Assembly (NCBI GenBank): GCA_009691845.1
Contig: SIAJ01000006.1
Span: forward strand, 59,365 to 123,364
From: Gemmataceae bacterium
GTDB taxonomy: Bacteria; Planctomycetota; Planctomycetia; Gemmatales; Gemmataceae
Length of the DNA: 64,000 nt
Reading direction: 5' to 3'
Position 1 is the stretch's first letter; each line of letters opens with the position of its first letter. This document shows, piece by piece, positions 1 through 8,779 of the stretch. A model generated the notes under the pieces. That model made no database searches. It saw only the letters and a program-made list of their open reading frames with translations, and was not told where the DNA came from. The position numbers were made by a program, and so were the translations under genes.

Positions 1-766
1 GAAGCAGCCTACAGAATTCACTGCACACGATGCTCGCCGCGACTGCGACATTCAGAGATTCTGCTCGATGAGGGCTGTCGCCAAATCTCGGAATGCGAAG
101 TCGATTCGTGCAACGGCTGAGAATATCGTCGCTCAGTCCGTTGCCCTCGTTTCCCAACAGGATCAGGGCATCGGGCTCAAGCTGGGCTTGGTAAATGCTT
201 TCTCCCTGCGGCGTAGTCGCATAGACCCGTTTGCCTGCTTTCGCGAAATGCGACACGACCTCAGCGAAGTCGTCACGATAGTGTACTTGGACGCGTGCAA
301 TCGAACCCATCGTGGCCTGGACGACCTTGGCGTTGAAACAGTTGACTGTCGAAGAGTTGGCGACGATCTGCGTGATGCCGAACCAGTCACATAGTCGGAT
401 GATTGTGCCGAGATTTCCCGGGTCTTGGATGCTTTCCAGGCCGACCACGAGTTTTCCTCGACAGGCAGGGATGTCCAGTGTCGCATGTGGTATCGCGACG
501 AGAGCCAGTGCTCGATTGGGTGTCTTGAGTTGGCTGAGTTGCTCGAGTTCGCGCTCGTCGATCTGAAATATTTCGACCTGGGAAGGGATCGTCGATCGCT
601 TATGTTCGAGCCAGTCTGCCGTGGCGAAAATGGTTTTGATTTCGATCGGTGAAAGGAGCAAGTCTTCGACGATCCTCGCCCCCTCGGCAACGAACAGGCC
701 ATATTCCTGCCGGGCTTTTCGCTCTACCAACGAGCGAACGAACTGTCGCTGAGATTTTGAAATCAT
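1..766 (-). CDS. TrmH/SpoU-family RNA 2'-O-methyltransferase (3' end beyond window)
   Basis: Read leftwards from an ATG at 766, the frame stays open for about 255 codons to the window edge, so only a few C-terminal residues should be missing (family members are usually 250-270 aa). The three SpoU motifs are intact: DPGNLGTIIR (about residues 115-124), LLGNEGNGLS (about 203-212) and AESLNVAVAASI (about 235-246). These form the trefoil-knot SAM site. The first 100 residues match the small L30e-like substrate-binding domain of 23S rRNA methyltransferases. The expected role is ribose 2'-O-methylation of rRNA in the cytoplasm. The exact target nucleotide (RlmB-like or other) cannot be told from sequence alone. 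The family call is secure. Confidence 0.9.
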   Translation of the reverse strand, partial: MISKSQRQFVRSLVERKARQEYGLFVAEGARIVEDLLLSPIEIKTIFATADWLEHKRSTIPSQVEIFQIDERELEQLSQLKTPNRALALVAIPHATLDIPACRGKLVVGLESIQDPGNLGTIIRLCDWFGITQIVANSSTVNCFNAKVVQATMGSIARVQVHYRDDFAEVVSHFAKAGKRVYATTPQGESIYQAQLEPDALILLGNEGNGLSDDILSRCTNRLRIPRFGDSPHRAESLNVAVAASIVCSEFCRLL

Positions 767-1186
767 TGGGATCTTCCTGCAATCTGCCTGCTCAGCGGGG
801 TGGATGTCCAAACCAAAGTCCGTTCACGCAAAGCCACCAAGACGCAAAGGAAAACCAAGCAACGCTCTGGTTTCGGTCTCTTGGCGTGAAATACTTTCAC
901 AATCTCGGGATGACGCTTGTGAATTCAGCGTCGGACTCTTGCTTTATGACAAATCTGGGGTTCGCGAAAGAACGGAGGCGTTACGGAGTTGGGGTCAAAA
1001 GAGTTGTTGGCCTAGCCGCCGCGTGGCGGTATGACTTCGATTCGCTTGCACTGCTACTGGCTTGAGACGATGGCGATGCAAATGTCCCCACCCGAGTTCT
1101 CAACGCCTAGCCGATACGTCACTCGCATCGCAGCCGTGTTGCTGGCTCGTACGGCGACAACTAGTTCGTCGCCTCGTTCAAAAATG
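767..1186. other. Intergenic stretch without a recognisable gene
   Basis: About 420 bases lie between the start of the rRNA methyltransferase gene and the 3' end of the DUF58 gene. Short open frames here lack family motifs and ribosome-binding sites. Around 820-860 there is a CACGCAAAG / GACGCAAAG pair resembling a short low-complexity repeat dispersed in many bacterial genomes. Nothing else stands out. The promoter of the leftward methyltransferase gene must lie at its left end. Confidence 0.5.
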
Positions 1187-2077
1187 TTACAGTCGCCCCA
1201 TTTGCAATCGGGTGATCAGATACTTCGAAAGCGTCTGTTCCAGCGGCACATCGGTGCTGGCTCGGACGTAATCGACGCGATAGGCATCGCAGCCGGAGCG
1301 AAGTTCATCGAAGTATTCTTGAACCACCCGCAGATAGGCCGGGCGAATGAGGTGCGGCCTGGTCTTGATCTCTTCGGGCACTTCGAGGCCATCGAACTTC
1401 ACGTTGCCTGTGAAAGGGAAAGCGATCTCGTCCGGGTGCATCACGTGGAACAGCGTGACGTCGTGACCCTGAAAGCGAAGGTGCTTGACTCCCTTGAGGA
1501 AAGTCTCCACATCGTCGAACACATCCGAGACGATGAAGACCAAGCCACGTCGTCGAACGCGGTCGGCAATCTGTTCCAGGAGTGGACCGATGGAGGTTTT
1601 CTCTTTTGGATCGAGTGCTTCGAGCGCGTGTAAAATTACATTCATATTCGCCATGGAACTCGATGCAGGAAGCTGCACACGCCAGTTCTCGTCGAATATG
1701 TTGAGGGCGACGCTGTCACGCTGCTTGACGATCACATAGGCCAAAGTTGCTGTCAACAGTTTGGCGAATTCCAGCTTATTCGTGGCTCCGTCGCCGTACT
1801 GCATCGACTTGGAACCATCCAGCAAGATTGTGGCCGTGAAGTTCGTTTCCTGCTCGTACTGCTTGATCGTGTAACGCTCGCTGCGTCCGTAGCTCTTCCA
1901 GTCAATGTGGCGCGTGTCGTCGCCGGGGACGTACTCGCGGTGCTGAACGAACTCGACGGAGAAGCCGCGGAACGGAGACTTGTGATCGCCGACGCGAAGT
2001 CCTTCGACGATGGACCGTGCCTCGATGCCAAGGGCTTCGGCACGGGAGAGGATCGATGGATTCAGATACGCAGGCAT
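1187..2077 (-). CDS. DUF58 domain protein (vWA-like, MoxR partner)
   Basis: A 296-residue protein of the DUF58 family. The hallmark segment REYVPGDDTRHIDWKSYG lies at about residues 47-64. A vWA-type metal-binding motif DGSKS follows at 87-91. DUF58 proteins usually pair with MoxR AAA ATPases, which are thought to act as chaperones inserting cofactors or metals or assembling complexes. Here the MoxR gene lies upstream on the same strand. The start at 2077 begins exactly where family similarity begins; a longer in-frame extension to 2227 would be read out of an inverted-repeat element and is unlikely to be coding. The substrate complex is unknown. No transmembrane helix is seen, so it probably acts in the cytoplasm. 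Confidence 0.9.
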   Translation of the reverse strand: MPAYLNPSILSRAEALGIEARSIVEGLRVGDHKSPFRGFSVEFVQHREYVPGDDTRHIDWKSYGRSERYTIKQYEQETNFTATILLDGSKSMQYGDGATNKLEFAKLLTATLAYVIVKQRDSVALNIFDENWRVQLPASSSMANMNVILHALEALDPKEKTSIGPLLEQIADRVRRRGLVFIVSDVFDDVETFLKGVKHLRFQGHDVTLFHVMHPDEIAFPFTGNVKFDGLEVPEEIKTRPHLIRPAYLRVVQEYFDELRSGCDAYRVDYVRASTDVPLEQTLSKYLITRLQMGRL

Positions 2078-2110
2078 CGATAGACTTTCAGGACGTTCCG
2101 GATCTCTGAT

Positions 2111-2231
2111 CCTCTTGCTGCTCCTTCCCTCCCAGGGAAGGAGCAGGGGGGGGTTAGGCAGAACCTTCCCCCCTCGCCGAAGTTTTACCGAACCCCCAGC
2201 CCGTTCCCTAAGAGGGAAGGGGAGCAAGAGA
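2111..2231. repeat. MITE-like inverted-repeat element between moxR and DUF58 genes
   Basis: The ends are imperfect inverted repeats of about 18-20 bases: the left arm at 2111-2130 starts CCTCTTGCTGCTCC and the right arm at 2212-2231 ends GGAGCAAGAGAG. The left arm contains a small palindrome at 2120-2144 (AGGGAAGGAGC pairing across CCC). Inside, a G-rich and a C-rich tract (about 2146-2166 and 2186-2201) also pair imperfectly. The whole unit can fold into one long hairpin. It has no coding capacity and sits between two genes normally co-transcribed. Confidence 0.6.
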
Positions 2232-2260
2232 GCACAAGGTTTTAGCCCAATGGCACGGTC

Positions 2261-3265
2261 TTATCCCGCGAAATCTTTCGCCGCGGTCTTCAGCAGTTTC
2301 TTGATCACGTCATCCACGGTGATGCCTTCGCTCTGGGCCGTGAAGTTCATGATGAGGCGGTGCCGAAGAATTGGAGCTGCGACCGCGACGATGTCGTCGC
2401 CGGAAACATGATTGCTGCCCCGTAAAATGCAGTGGGCTTTCGCGGCCAAGATCAGATTCATGCTGGCTCGTGGGCCGGCACCCCAGGTCAGCCACTTGTT
2501 CACGAAGTCGGCTGCCTCCGGCGTTCCCGGTCGTGAGAGCCGGGTAATTCGCTTGGCAAACTGGAACATGAGGTCCGAGACCGGCACCCGGCGGACGACC
2601 TTCTGCAAGAGAAGAATGTCGTCTCCGTGCAGAACTGGGCTGACCACCGTCTTGGTGTCGGAAGTCTGAATGCGCATGATTTGCTCTTCCTCGTCGGCGG
2701 ATGGGTAATCCACCTTGATGAGGAAAAGGAAGCGGTCGAGCTGAGCTTCGGGGAGCGGATAGGTTCCTTCCTGTTCGATCGGATTCTGCGTCGCCAGCAC
2801 GAAGAACGGGTCCTTCATGGGATGGTCGATGCCGCCGATTGAAGCCTTGCGCTCTTGCATCGATTCCAGCAACGCGGCCTGCGTCTTCGGCGGCGTGCGG
2901 TTGATTTCGTCCGCGAGAACGATGTTCGCGAAGATTGGTCCTGGAAGGAACTTGAATGCACGCTGCTTCGTGACCGGATCGTCCTGAATCACTTCCGTAC
3001 CCGTAATGTCCGAAGGCATCAGGTCCGGCGTGAACTGAATGCGCTTGAACGACATGTCCAGCGATTGGGCCAGCGTGCTGACCATGAGCGTCTTTGCCAG
3101 GCCTGGCACACCCATGAGCAGGGCGTGCGAGCGGCAGAAGATCGCCATCAACAGCTGGTCGAGAACTTGTTCTTGCCCGATGATGATCTTGCCGACTTCC
3201 TTGCGTAGCCGTTGATGGGCTTCGCGCAGCTTTTCAAGCATCTGGGTGTCATTCACGTCGGCCAT
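2261..3265 (-). CDS. MoxR-family AAA+ ATPase
   Basis: A 334-residue AAA+ ATPase of the MoxR group, full length for the family. Walker A is GVPGLAKT at residues 52-59, and Walker B is LADEINR at about 117-123. The sensor-1 region FVLATQNPIEQEGTYPLPEA and a C-terminal lid follow. MoxR proteins hydrolyse ATP to help mature or assemble partner complexes, typically with a DUF58 protein encoded next door, as here (183 bases downstream). Start 3265 is the first Met of the conserved N-terminal helix. It faces the TPR-glycosyltransferase gene, leaving about 180 bases as a shared divergent promoter region. Confidence 0.93.
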   Translation of the reverse strand: MADVNDTQMLEKLREAHQRLRKEVGKIIIGQEQVLDQLLMAIFCRSHALLMGVPGLAKTLMVSTLAQSLDMSFKRIQFTPDLMPSDITGTEVIQDDPVTKQRAFKFLPGPIFANIVLADEINRTPPKTQAALLESMQERKASIGGIDHPMKDPFFVLATQNPIEQEGTYPLPEAQLDRFLFLIKVDYPSADEEEQIMRIQTSDTKTVVSPVLHGDDILLLQKVVRRVPVSDLMFQFAKRITRLSRPGTPEAADFVNKWLTWGAGPRASMNLILAAKAHCILRGSNHVSGDDIVAVAAPILRHRLIMNFTAQSEGITVDDVIKKLLKTAAKDFAG

Positions 3266-3442
3266 GAGTATGTGGCTCGCAAGACGGCGCTAATCGCCGA
3301 TAGGGTGGGATGTTCTTTCACGTTATAGCAGCCATGCTAGCCGATCGGCAAACGCGTAATTGAAAATTTGGTGAGCGGAGGCAAACTCTTTCACCCTCAT
3401 GGATTGTGAGTCGCCCGGAGTTCCGTTACAGTCAAGTAGATA

Positions 3443-5365
3443 ATGCTCCCACCAAATGCTCTGGAATCGGCCACTCTGGCACTGGCAAAAGAGAACTACG
3501 CGCGTGCAGAAGAACAGCTTCGCGAAATCTTGGTTGAACGCCCCGAAGATAGCGAAGTACTGGGATTTTTGGGCCTGGCCTGCCGTGCGCAGGACAAGTC
3601 CGATGAAGCGGCCCAGTTCTTGGAACGAGCTGCAAGACTACGGCCGAATTGCGAAACTCTGAGCAATTTTGCAGCCAGTCTCACCATGCTCGGTCGTTTT
3701 GAAGAAGCCATTCTGCTCTATCGCCAGGCACTGGCCTTTCGACCCGAGTATCCAGAGGGACACCGTAATCTTGGGCTTTGCCTGTCCACGGTCCAGCGAA
3801 TCGCGGAGGCCGAGACAGAGTTCCGGACTGCCCTTCAGCTCAAGCCCGACTTCGTGGAAGCGTTGAACAACCTCTGGGCCTTGCTCACGAGGGAGGATCG
3901 ACATGCGGAGTCGCTGGAAATTTCCGCGCGAATGTTGGAATTTCGCCCGAATGATCCAGACGTTTGGAATGCACACGGAATTGATCTGCACTTCTCCGGT
4001 CGTTCGCTTGAGGCGGTGGAGGCCTACTCGCGGGCACTCCGCCTGAACTCCTCTCATGCCAACGCTCGCTTCAACTTGGGAAGCGTGCAATTAGGTCTGG
4101 GGGACCTCAAGAATGGCTGGATCAACTACTCGGCCCGGTGGGAAGCACATCAGTCCAAGCCACCGGCCGTGCGTGTCCCGGAGTGGGACGGCAGCGATCT
4201 CAACGGCAAGACCATTCTGCTATGGGCGGAGCAAGGATTGGGAGACTCGATTCAGTTTATTCGCTATGCGACGGTGTTGTCGGCACGCGGTGCCAAGGTG
4301 GTCTTTCGGTGCCCGAAGCCGCTCGTGCATTTGCTGGCCCGGACGCCTGGCATCGATCGCATTGTGCCAGAGAATCAGCCATCGGGCCCGGCCGATGTCC
4401 ATGCATCCGTGGTGAACTTGCCGCGATTGTTGGGAATCCATGCGGTGAAAGACATTGCCCCGCAGCCGCCATACATTACGCCGGCTCCGGAACTTGTCTC
4501 TCGATGGGGCGATCGCCTGAAACTGTACCGCAGCCTGCGGGTCGGTGTGTGCTGCGGAGCCAAACACACGCAACCGGGCAACCGCGATCGTTCTTTTCCC
4601 TCGGAGTTCTTCGGCCACCTGGCACGAGTAGCGGGAGTTCATCTATTCAGCTTGCAAAAAGGGCATGCCGCTGCCATCAGCGAAGTGATTTCGTTTCCAG
4701 GCTTGGACGAGGAACCCGGCCCGTTCATGGACACGGCCGCCATCATGTGCAATCTGGATCTCGTAGTAAGCTGCGACACTTCGATCGGGCATCTCGCGGG
4801 TGCGCTGGGGCTTCCCGTCTGGCTGGCCATTAATTTTAACGCCGATTGGCGCTGGATCCAGGGTCGGGACGATACTCCCTGGTATCCGCGAACTCGGCTG
4901 TTTCGACAGGAAAAACCGGGAGATTGGGACGGTGTCTTTCGAAGAATCGCTACCGAACTGCGGCCACTCGCTGCTCGGAAATTGGTGCCGGTCGAGATTT
5001 CCCCCGGCGAGTTCTTCGATCGCCTCGCTATTCTCGAACTCAAGCACGCACGCATCGCAGATGCCGAGAAGAAGGAGTTAATCCAGGCTGAACTTGAAGG
5101 CCTACGCCCAACCGAATTGCGGTTCGCTCCGCTCGCGGCCGAGTTGTCCAGGCACATTGCGGATCTTCGAAGTGTGAACGAAGAGCTGTGGGAGATCGAG
5201 GACCATCTGCGTGATTGCGAACGCCGACAGGACTTTGGCGACGCGTTCATCCAGGCGGCTCGGTCTGTCTATCGACTCAACGACCGCCGGGCGAGCTTGA
5301 AGCGAGAGATCAACCGGCTGCTTGGATCCAGAAGTGGGGAAGCGAAATCGCATACGACCTGTTGA
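3443..5365 (+). CDS. TPR / heptosyltransferase-like / DUF6165 fusion protein
   Basis: A 640-residue three-part protein. Residues 1 to about 215 are tandem tetratricopeptide repeats. Residues about 225-490 resemble the TPR-linked GT-B glycosyltransferases related to ADP-heptose:LPS heptosyltransferases: an acceptor-side segment LLWAEQGLGDSIQFIRY and a donor-side segment VVSCDTSIGHLAGALGLPVW, where the conserved D and H of this family are visible. From about residue 510 the chain continues with ISPGEFFDRLAILELKHARI, the opening of DUF6165, and ends in charged helices. No signal peptide is seen, so it should act on the cytoplasmic face in surface-glycan or protein glycosylation. The neighbouring methyltransferase and GT2 genes support this. 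The substrate is unknown. Confidence 0.85.
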   Translation: MLPPNALESATLALAKENYARAEEQLREILVERPEDSEVLGFLGLACRAQDKSDEAAQFLERAARLRPNCETLSNFAASLTMLGRFEEAILLYRQALAFRPEYPEGHRNLGLCLSTVQRIAEAETEFRTALQLKPDFVEALNNLWALLTREDRHAESLEISARMLEFRPNDPDVWNAHGIDLHFSGRSLEAVEAYSRALRLNSSHANARFNLGSVQLGLGDLKNGWINYSARWEAHQSKPPAVRVPEWDGSDLNGKTILLWAEQGLGDSIQFIRYATVLSARGAKVVFRCPKPLVHLLARTPGIDRIVPENQPSGPADVHASVVNLPRLLGIHAVKDIAPQPPYITPAPELVSRWGDRLKLYRSLRVGVCCGAKHTQPGNRDRSFPSEFFGHLARVAGVHLFSLQKGHAAAISEVISFPGLDEEPGPFMDTAAIMCNLDLVVSCDTSIGHLAGALGLPVWLAINFNADWRWIQGRDDTPWYPRTRLFRQEKPGDWDGVFRRIATELRPLAARKLVPVEISPGEFFDRLAILELKHARIADAEKKELIQAELEGLRPTELRFAPLAAELSRHIADLRSVNEELWEIEDHLRDCERRQDFGDAFIQAARSVYRLNDRRASLKREINRLLGSRSGEAKSHTTC

Positions 5366-5501
5366 GCGGGGGCCATGCTACTCGACGACCAGACTTTTCT
5401 CGATGCCATCTTGTCCGGCCGCAACTTGCCAGTGCGATATTTCCGCTAGCAAGATGGTTGGCCATATAACACCTGCTTTTCCCAGAGGTTCGCCCTCGGC
5501 C

Positions 5502-6482
5502 ATGCGTGACGACCATCCGTGCTTGTATTGTGGACAGCGTGCTTTCACCATCCTTCATGCGGGGATTGAAGATCGGCTCGGCTTTGTTCCCGGAAAACGC
5601 GATTGGCTCGTGTGCGAGAACTGTGGCAGCGGCATCCTTTCGCCTTTTCCGGATGTTTCCGAGATCCCTGGGTTCTATCCGCCGGTCTACACATTCGGGC
5701 TGAAACAGGACGAGGCAGGTGGCACGCTTCAACACCTGATGGCTCAACTCGAATTCCAGGCTTTCTACCGTCCGCAGTACGAGTCGCAGGCCCAACGAAT
5801 CTTGAGGCTCACGCGAGTGCCTAGACATGGCAAGATGATCGACATCGGCTGCGGACGTGGCTTACGGATCCTTTCTTTTCGCCGGTTGGGCATGAACGTT
5901 CACGGCATGGACCTCATTCCGGAGCCGGTCGAGTATGTGAAAAACGAACTTGGTATCCCGGCAATCTGCACGGACATGGCCGGCTTGCCGAAGGCTTTTG
6001 AACCCGGCACTTTCGATCTCGTAACAGCATTTCAAGTGATTGAACACGTGCCCGACGTGGATGTCATGATCGAATCGTGCTTCGCACTCTTGAAGCCAGG
6101 CGGTTGGTGCGTGATCGCCACGCCGATGGTCGATTCCATGCAGTCGCGGTTCTTTGGTCGACGTTGGGCGGCAGCGACCGAGGCCCCACGACACTTGACG
6201 CTGCCGTGCAAGAAGGGGCTACAAATCACACTCGAACGCCACGGATTCACGGACGTACTTGCTTCGTACGACTCGGTCTGGATGGCAGCCGGGCACTTTG
6301 GCCTCTCCGCGGTCCCTGGGGCGGCCACGACCCACTTCTACGGACGTGGCAAATTGGCCGCACTTGCTGTTCGCGGGCTTGGTGCACTGGCCGCAGTGGT
6401 GGCACTCCCCTGGTGCTGGCTGGAGAACGTGGTCTGGCGTCGGCCGGCGATCGGCATGATCTTCGCTCGTAAGCCCGATTGA
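5502..6482 (+). CDS. Class I SAM methyltransferase with N-terminal zinc ribbon
   Basis: A 326-residue methyltransferase. Four cysteines in two CxxC pairs (C7/C10 and C38/C41) make a probable zinc ribbon. The SAM-binding motif IDIGCGRG and the acidic loop end HGMDLIP follow, then FDLVTAFQVIEHVPD and LKPGGWCVIATP, typical of methyltransferase type 11/12 enzymes in glycan clusters. A hydrophobic stretch near residues 285-312 may tether it to the membrane. The start at 5502 sits just before the first CxxC; an upstream in-frame extension overlaps the previous gene and has no domain match. The target (sugar, lipid or peptide) cannot be assigned. Its position between two glycosyltransferases suggests glycan modification. 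Confidence 0.82.
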   Translation: MRDDHPCLYCGQRAFTILHAGIEDRLGFVPGKRDWLVCENCGSGILSPFPDVSEIPGFYPPVYTFGLKQDEAGGTLQHLMAQLEFQAFYRPQYESQAQRILRLTRVPRHGKMIDIGCGRGLRILSFRRLGMNVHGMDLIPEPVEYVKNELGIPAICTDMAGLPKAFEPGTFDLVTAFQVIEHVPDVDVMIESCFALLKPGGWCVIATPMVDSMQSRFFGRRWAAATEAPRHLTLPCKKGLQITLERHGFTDVLASYDSVWMAAGHFGLSAVPGAATTHFYGRGKLAALAVRGLGALAAVVALPWCWLENVVWRRPAIGMIFARKPD

Positions 6483-6608
6483 AGGGAATAAACCGCAGGC
6501 TTGCACATCGTATCTTCTGGCTGTCACTCAACCGCCGAACGGTCCGGGGCCGAATACAATGGATTCTCCAGACAAATGGTTCGCTTAATCCCTGCTTGCA
6601 ACTTTGCC

Positions 6609-7307
6609 ATGCCGACCGACCCGCCGAAGACGGATGATGTTTGTATTGTCGTTGCTGCCTACAACGAGGGTGGTAGACTCACGCCCACGCTGCGATCTCT
6701 AGCGGGTCAAGGCTATCGCAATATTGTGGTCGTCGATGACGGATCACGCGACGACACCTATCAGGTCGCCCTTGCAGAAGGGGTCTGGGCTTTGCGGCAC
6801 GTCATCAATTGCGGTCAAGGGGCATCCCTTCAGACGGGTATAGCCTTCGCCCTCCGCAAGGGTGCCCGGTATGTGGTCACGTTTGATGGCGACGGGCAAC
6901 ATTCCGCGAACGAAATCGGCCGGCTTTTGGAGCCTTTGCGAAATGGGACGGCCGACGCCGCGCTTGGCTCGCGGTTTCTCGGCCGGACGATCAACATGCC
7001 GTTCAGCAGGCGTCTCGTCCTGAAGGGCGGAGTCCTGTTCACCAGGGCGGTTTCGCGAATCCGCGTCACCGATGCTCACAACGGCTTCCGGGCCTTTACC
7101 CGAGATGCGGCCGCCAAGCTCAAGATCAAGCAGAATCGAATGGCCCACGCGTCCGAGATTCTCGACCTGATCGTGCAGGCCCGCCTCCGCTATGTCGAAG
7201 TTCCGGTGACGATTCGCTATGCCGCCGAGACGACCGCCAAGGGCCAAAGTTCCTGGAACGCGGTGGCCATCGTTATCCAGTACTTCCTCGGGAGGTTGGT
7301 GCGGTGA
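6609..7307 (+). CDS. Family 2 glycosyltransferase (dolichol-phosphate mannosyltransferase-like)
   Basis: A 232-residue GT2 enzyme. It opens with VVAAYNEGGRL, followed by the nucleotide-binding VVVDDGSRDDT and the metal-binding TFDGDGQHS. The segment ALGSRFLGR and the HNGFRAF block are typical of polyprenyl-phosphate glycosyltransferases. It should transfer a sugar from an NDP donor to a polyprenyl phosphate at the inner membrane. The start at 6609 leaves the catalytic domain complete; an earlier ATG at 6576 is possible. Its last bases overlap the GTG of the DUF2304 gene, so the two are translationally coupled. This GT2/DUF2304 pairing recurs in bacteria and supports the assignment. Confidence 0.87.
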   Translation: MPTDPPKTDDVCIVVAAYNEGGRLTPTLRSLAGQGYRNIVVVDDGSRDDTYQVALAEGVWALRHVINCGQGASLQTGIAFALRKGARYVVTFDGDGQHSANEIGRLLEPLRNGTADAALGSRFLGRTINMPFSRRLVLKGGVLFTRAVSRIRVTDAHNGFRAFTRDAAAKLKIKQNRMAHASEILDLIVQARLRYVEVPVTIRYAAETTAKGQSSWNAVAIVIQYFLGRLVR

Positions 7308-7657
7308 ACCTCTTTCAATGGTTGACCCTGCCGCCGCTGGCGATTCTGGCCCTCCTCGACCTTTCTCGCGCCATCTTCCGCCGTCCGAGATTCCGCACGG
7401 ATTTGTTGGTACGGACCTTCGTTTGGTCGGCTGGTGCCCTGGCCATTGCCGACCCATTGATTACCGTCCGAATTGCTCAGAAGGTCGGCATCGATCGCGG
7501 TACGGATCTCGTCATTTATGTCTTCGCACTCGCATTTTTGGGAACGACTTTCTACTTCTACTCGCGCATGATTCGCATGCAACGGCAGATCACTGAATTG
7601 ATTCGCCACATTGCCCTTCGCGAGGCAGAGCAGAAACCGCCATCCGGAAGCGTCTGA
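7304..7657 (+). CDS. DUF2304 membrane protein
   Basis: A 117-residue protein with three hydrophobic helices (about residues 5-20, 38-58 and 68-90) and a charged tail. Its length and pattern, including the FYFYSRM segment, fit DUF2304, small membrane proteins regularly encoded after polyprenyl-phosphate GT2 enzymes. It starts with GTG at 7304, overlapping the TGA of the GT2 gene by four bases, which indicates coupled translation. The function is unknown; a membrane anchor or flippase helper for the GT2 product is a reasonable inference. Its stop lies eight bases before a dispersed inverted repeat. Confidence 0.82.
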   Translation: MNLFQWLTLPPLAILALLDLSRAIFRRPRFRTDLLVRTFVWSAGALAIADPLITVRIAQKVGIDRGTDLVIYVFALAFLGTTFYFYSRMIRMQRQITELIRHIALREAEQKPPSGSV

Positions 7658-7664
7658 CCCAGTC

Positions 7665-7770
7665 GAGCCTGAAGCGTAAGCGAAGGCGGCGGTGAACAGT
7701 TCCTGTGTCCCAGTGAAATTCACGCAGCCATCGGTTGGAGGGAGCCGTCTTCGCTGACGCTTCAGGCTCC
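7665..7770. repeat. Inverted-repeat element, copy 1 (GAGCCTGAAGCG family)
   Basis: The left arm at 7665-7686 (GAGCCTGAAGCGTAAGCGAA...) and the right arm at 7749-7770 (ending CGCTGACGCTTCAGGCTCC) are inverted copies with few mismatches, separated by about 60 bases. The same arms recur at 10217-10449. The right arm overlaps the end of the leftward GT2 gene and supplies its codons GGA GCC TGA. No coding content. Confidence 0.7.
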
Positions 7771-8688
7771 GCAACACTTCGGCTCGCCGAGCAACGCCCG
7801 CAAGAATCGCCACTTTCGCAGCGCATGCCGAAATCGCATTCGGCTCAGGTCGCGGGCGATGCGAAACAGGAGGTGCAGTCGAATCACTTTCTTTCGTGCC
7901 GCGATACGAGCCATTTCGCTCCAGCCGCGTTCCCGTGCCTGCCGGGCAATTTGGTCGTGAAGTTGCGACTCTTCCTCGAACCTTGTCAAGCTCTCGGTGT
8001 ATGCCTCGGTCGCATTCTCTCCGTGCCGGCGGTAGGCGTAAGCCACCTCGGGCAGGCCGACGATGGTCTCGCCCTTCAGCAATTGCCGGGTGTAGAATTC
8101 AAGGTCCAGAACGAATCGCCATTGGCTGTCAAACCGTTCGCGACCCAGCCGGCTCTTCCGGTAGCAGACCGTGGGACACAAGATGAAGTTGCCGTGCATC
8201 AGCGACTGAACTGCCGGCATGCCTTGCAAAATCAGGGGCCCACGCACTCGCGGCTTGAGCCAACTCTTCGCATAATCGATGAAGGAGAACGACTCGCGTC
8301 CCTTGGCGTCGATGATCCTGGCACTGCAAAAGAATGCGGCAGCCTCCGGGTATTCCCTCCCGGCACGCAACATCGTCTCCACATAATCGGGCAGCAATTC
8401 ATCGTCGTTGTGCAACAAGTCAACGAGATCAGTCCCCGCCTCGTCCAGGCAGCGATTCCAATTCCCGGCCATGCCGAGATTCTTTTCGTTCTTCAGATAC
8501 CGAATGCGCGAGTCCGCGTAGGATGCAACCAGTTCCGCGGTTCCCGGCTCAGGGCCATCATCACAGATGACGAGTAACCATTCGGACAAAGATTGACGCA
8601 GCACGCTCTCGATGGCGAGGCGCAGATAGGCTTGCCCTTTGAAGAAGGGGATCGCGATGGTCAAATGTTCGGTGGCGAGGTGATTCAC
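7762..8688 (-). CDS. Family 2 glycosyltransferase
   Basis: A 308-residue GT-A fold glycosyltransferase. It begins LTIAIPFFKGQAYLRLAIES, followed by LVICDDGPEPGT and the metal-binding region VDLLHNDDELLPDY. A C-terminal basic helical tail follows. It should transfer a sugar from an NDP-sugar in the cytoplasm, most likely for surface polysaccharide or O-glycan synthesis given the block upstream. It is convergent with that block, so it has its own promoter. The terminal codons (…GGA GCC TGA) come from a dispersed repeat arm, so the native C-terminus may have been altered by insertion of the repeat. Confidence 0.85.
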   Translation of the reverse strand: MNHLATEHLTIAIPFFKGQAYLRLAIESVLRQSLSEWLLVICDDGPEPGTAELVASYADSRIRYLKNEKNLGMAGNWNRCLDEAGTDLVDLLHNDDELLPDYVETMLRAGREYPEAAAFFCSARIIDAKGRESFSFIDYAKSWLKPRVRGPLILQGMPAVQSLMHGNFILCPTVCYRKSRLGRERFDSQWRFVLDLEFYTRQLLKGETIVGLPEVAYAYRRHGENATEAYTESLTRFEEESQLHDQIARQARERGWSEMARIAARKKVIRLHLLFRIARDLSRMRFRHALRKWRFLRALLGEPKCCGA

Positions 8689-8779
8689 GGGTCGTATTGT
8701 TGTAGGGCAAGTGTTCAGAAGGCCCTACTTGGCGACAGGAATCGCCATAGACTCTCATCAACCTCACCCGGGAGTCTTC

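Noticed and set aside
5374..5448. A 24-codon frame (MLLDDQTFLDAILSG…) between two glycan genes
   Set aside because: It reads protein-like but is too short to support, with no ribosome-binding site or known match.
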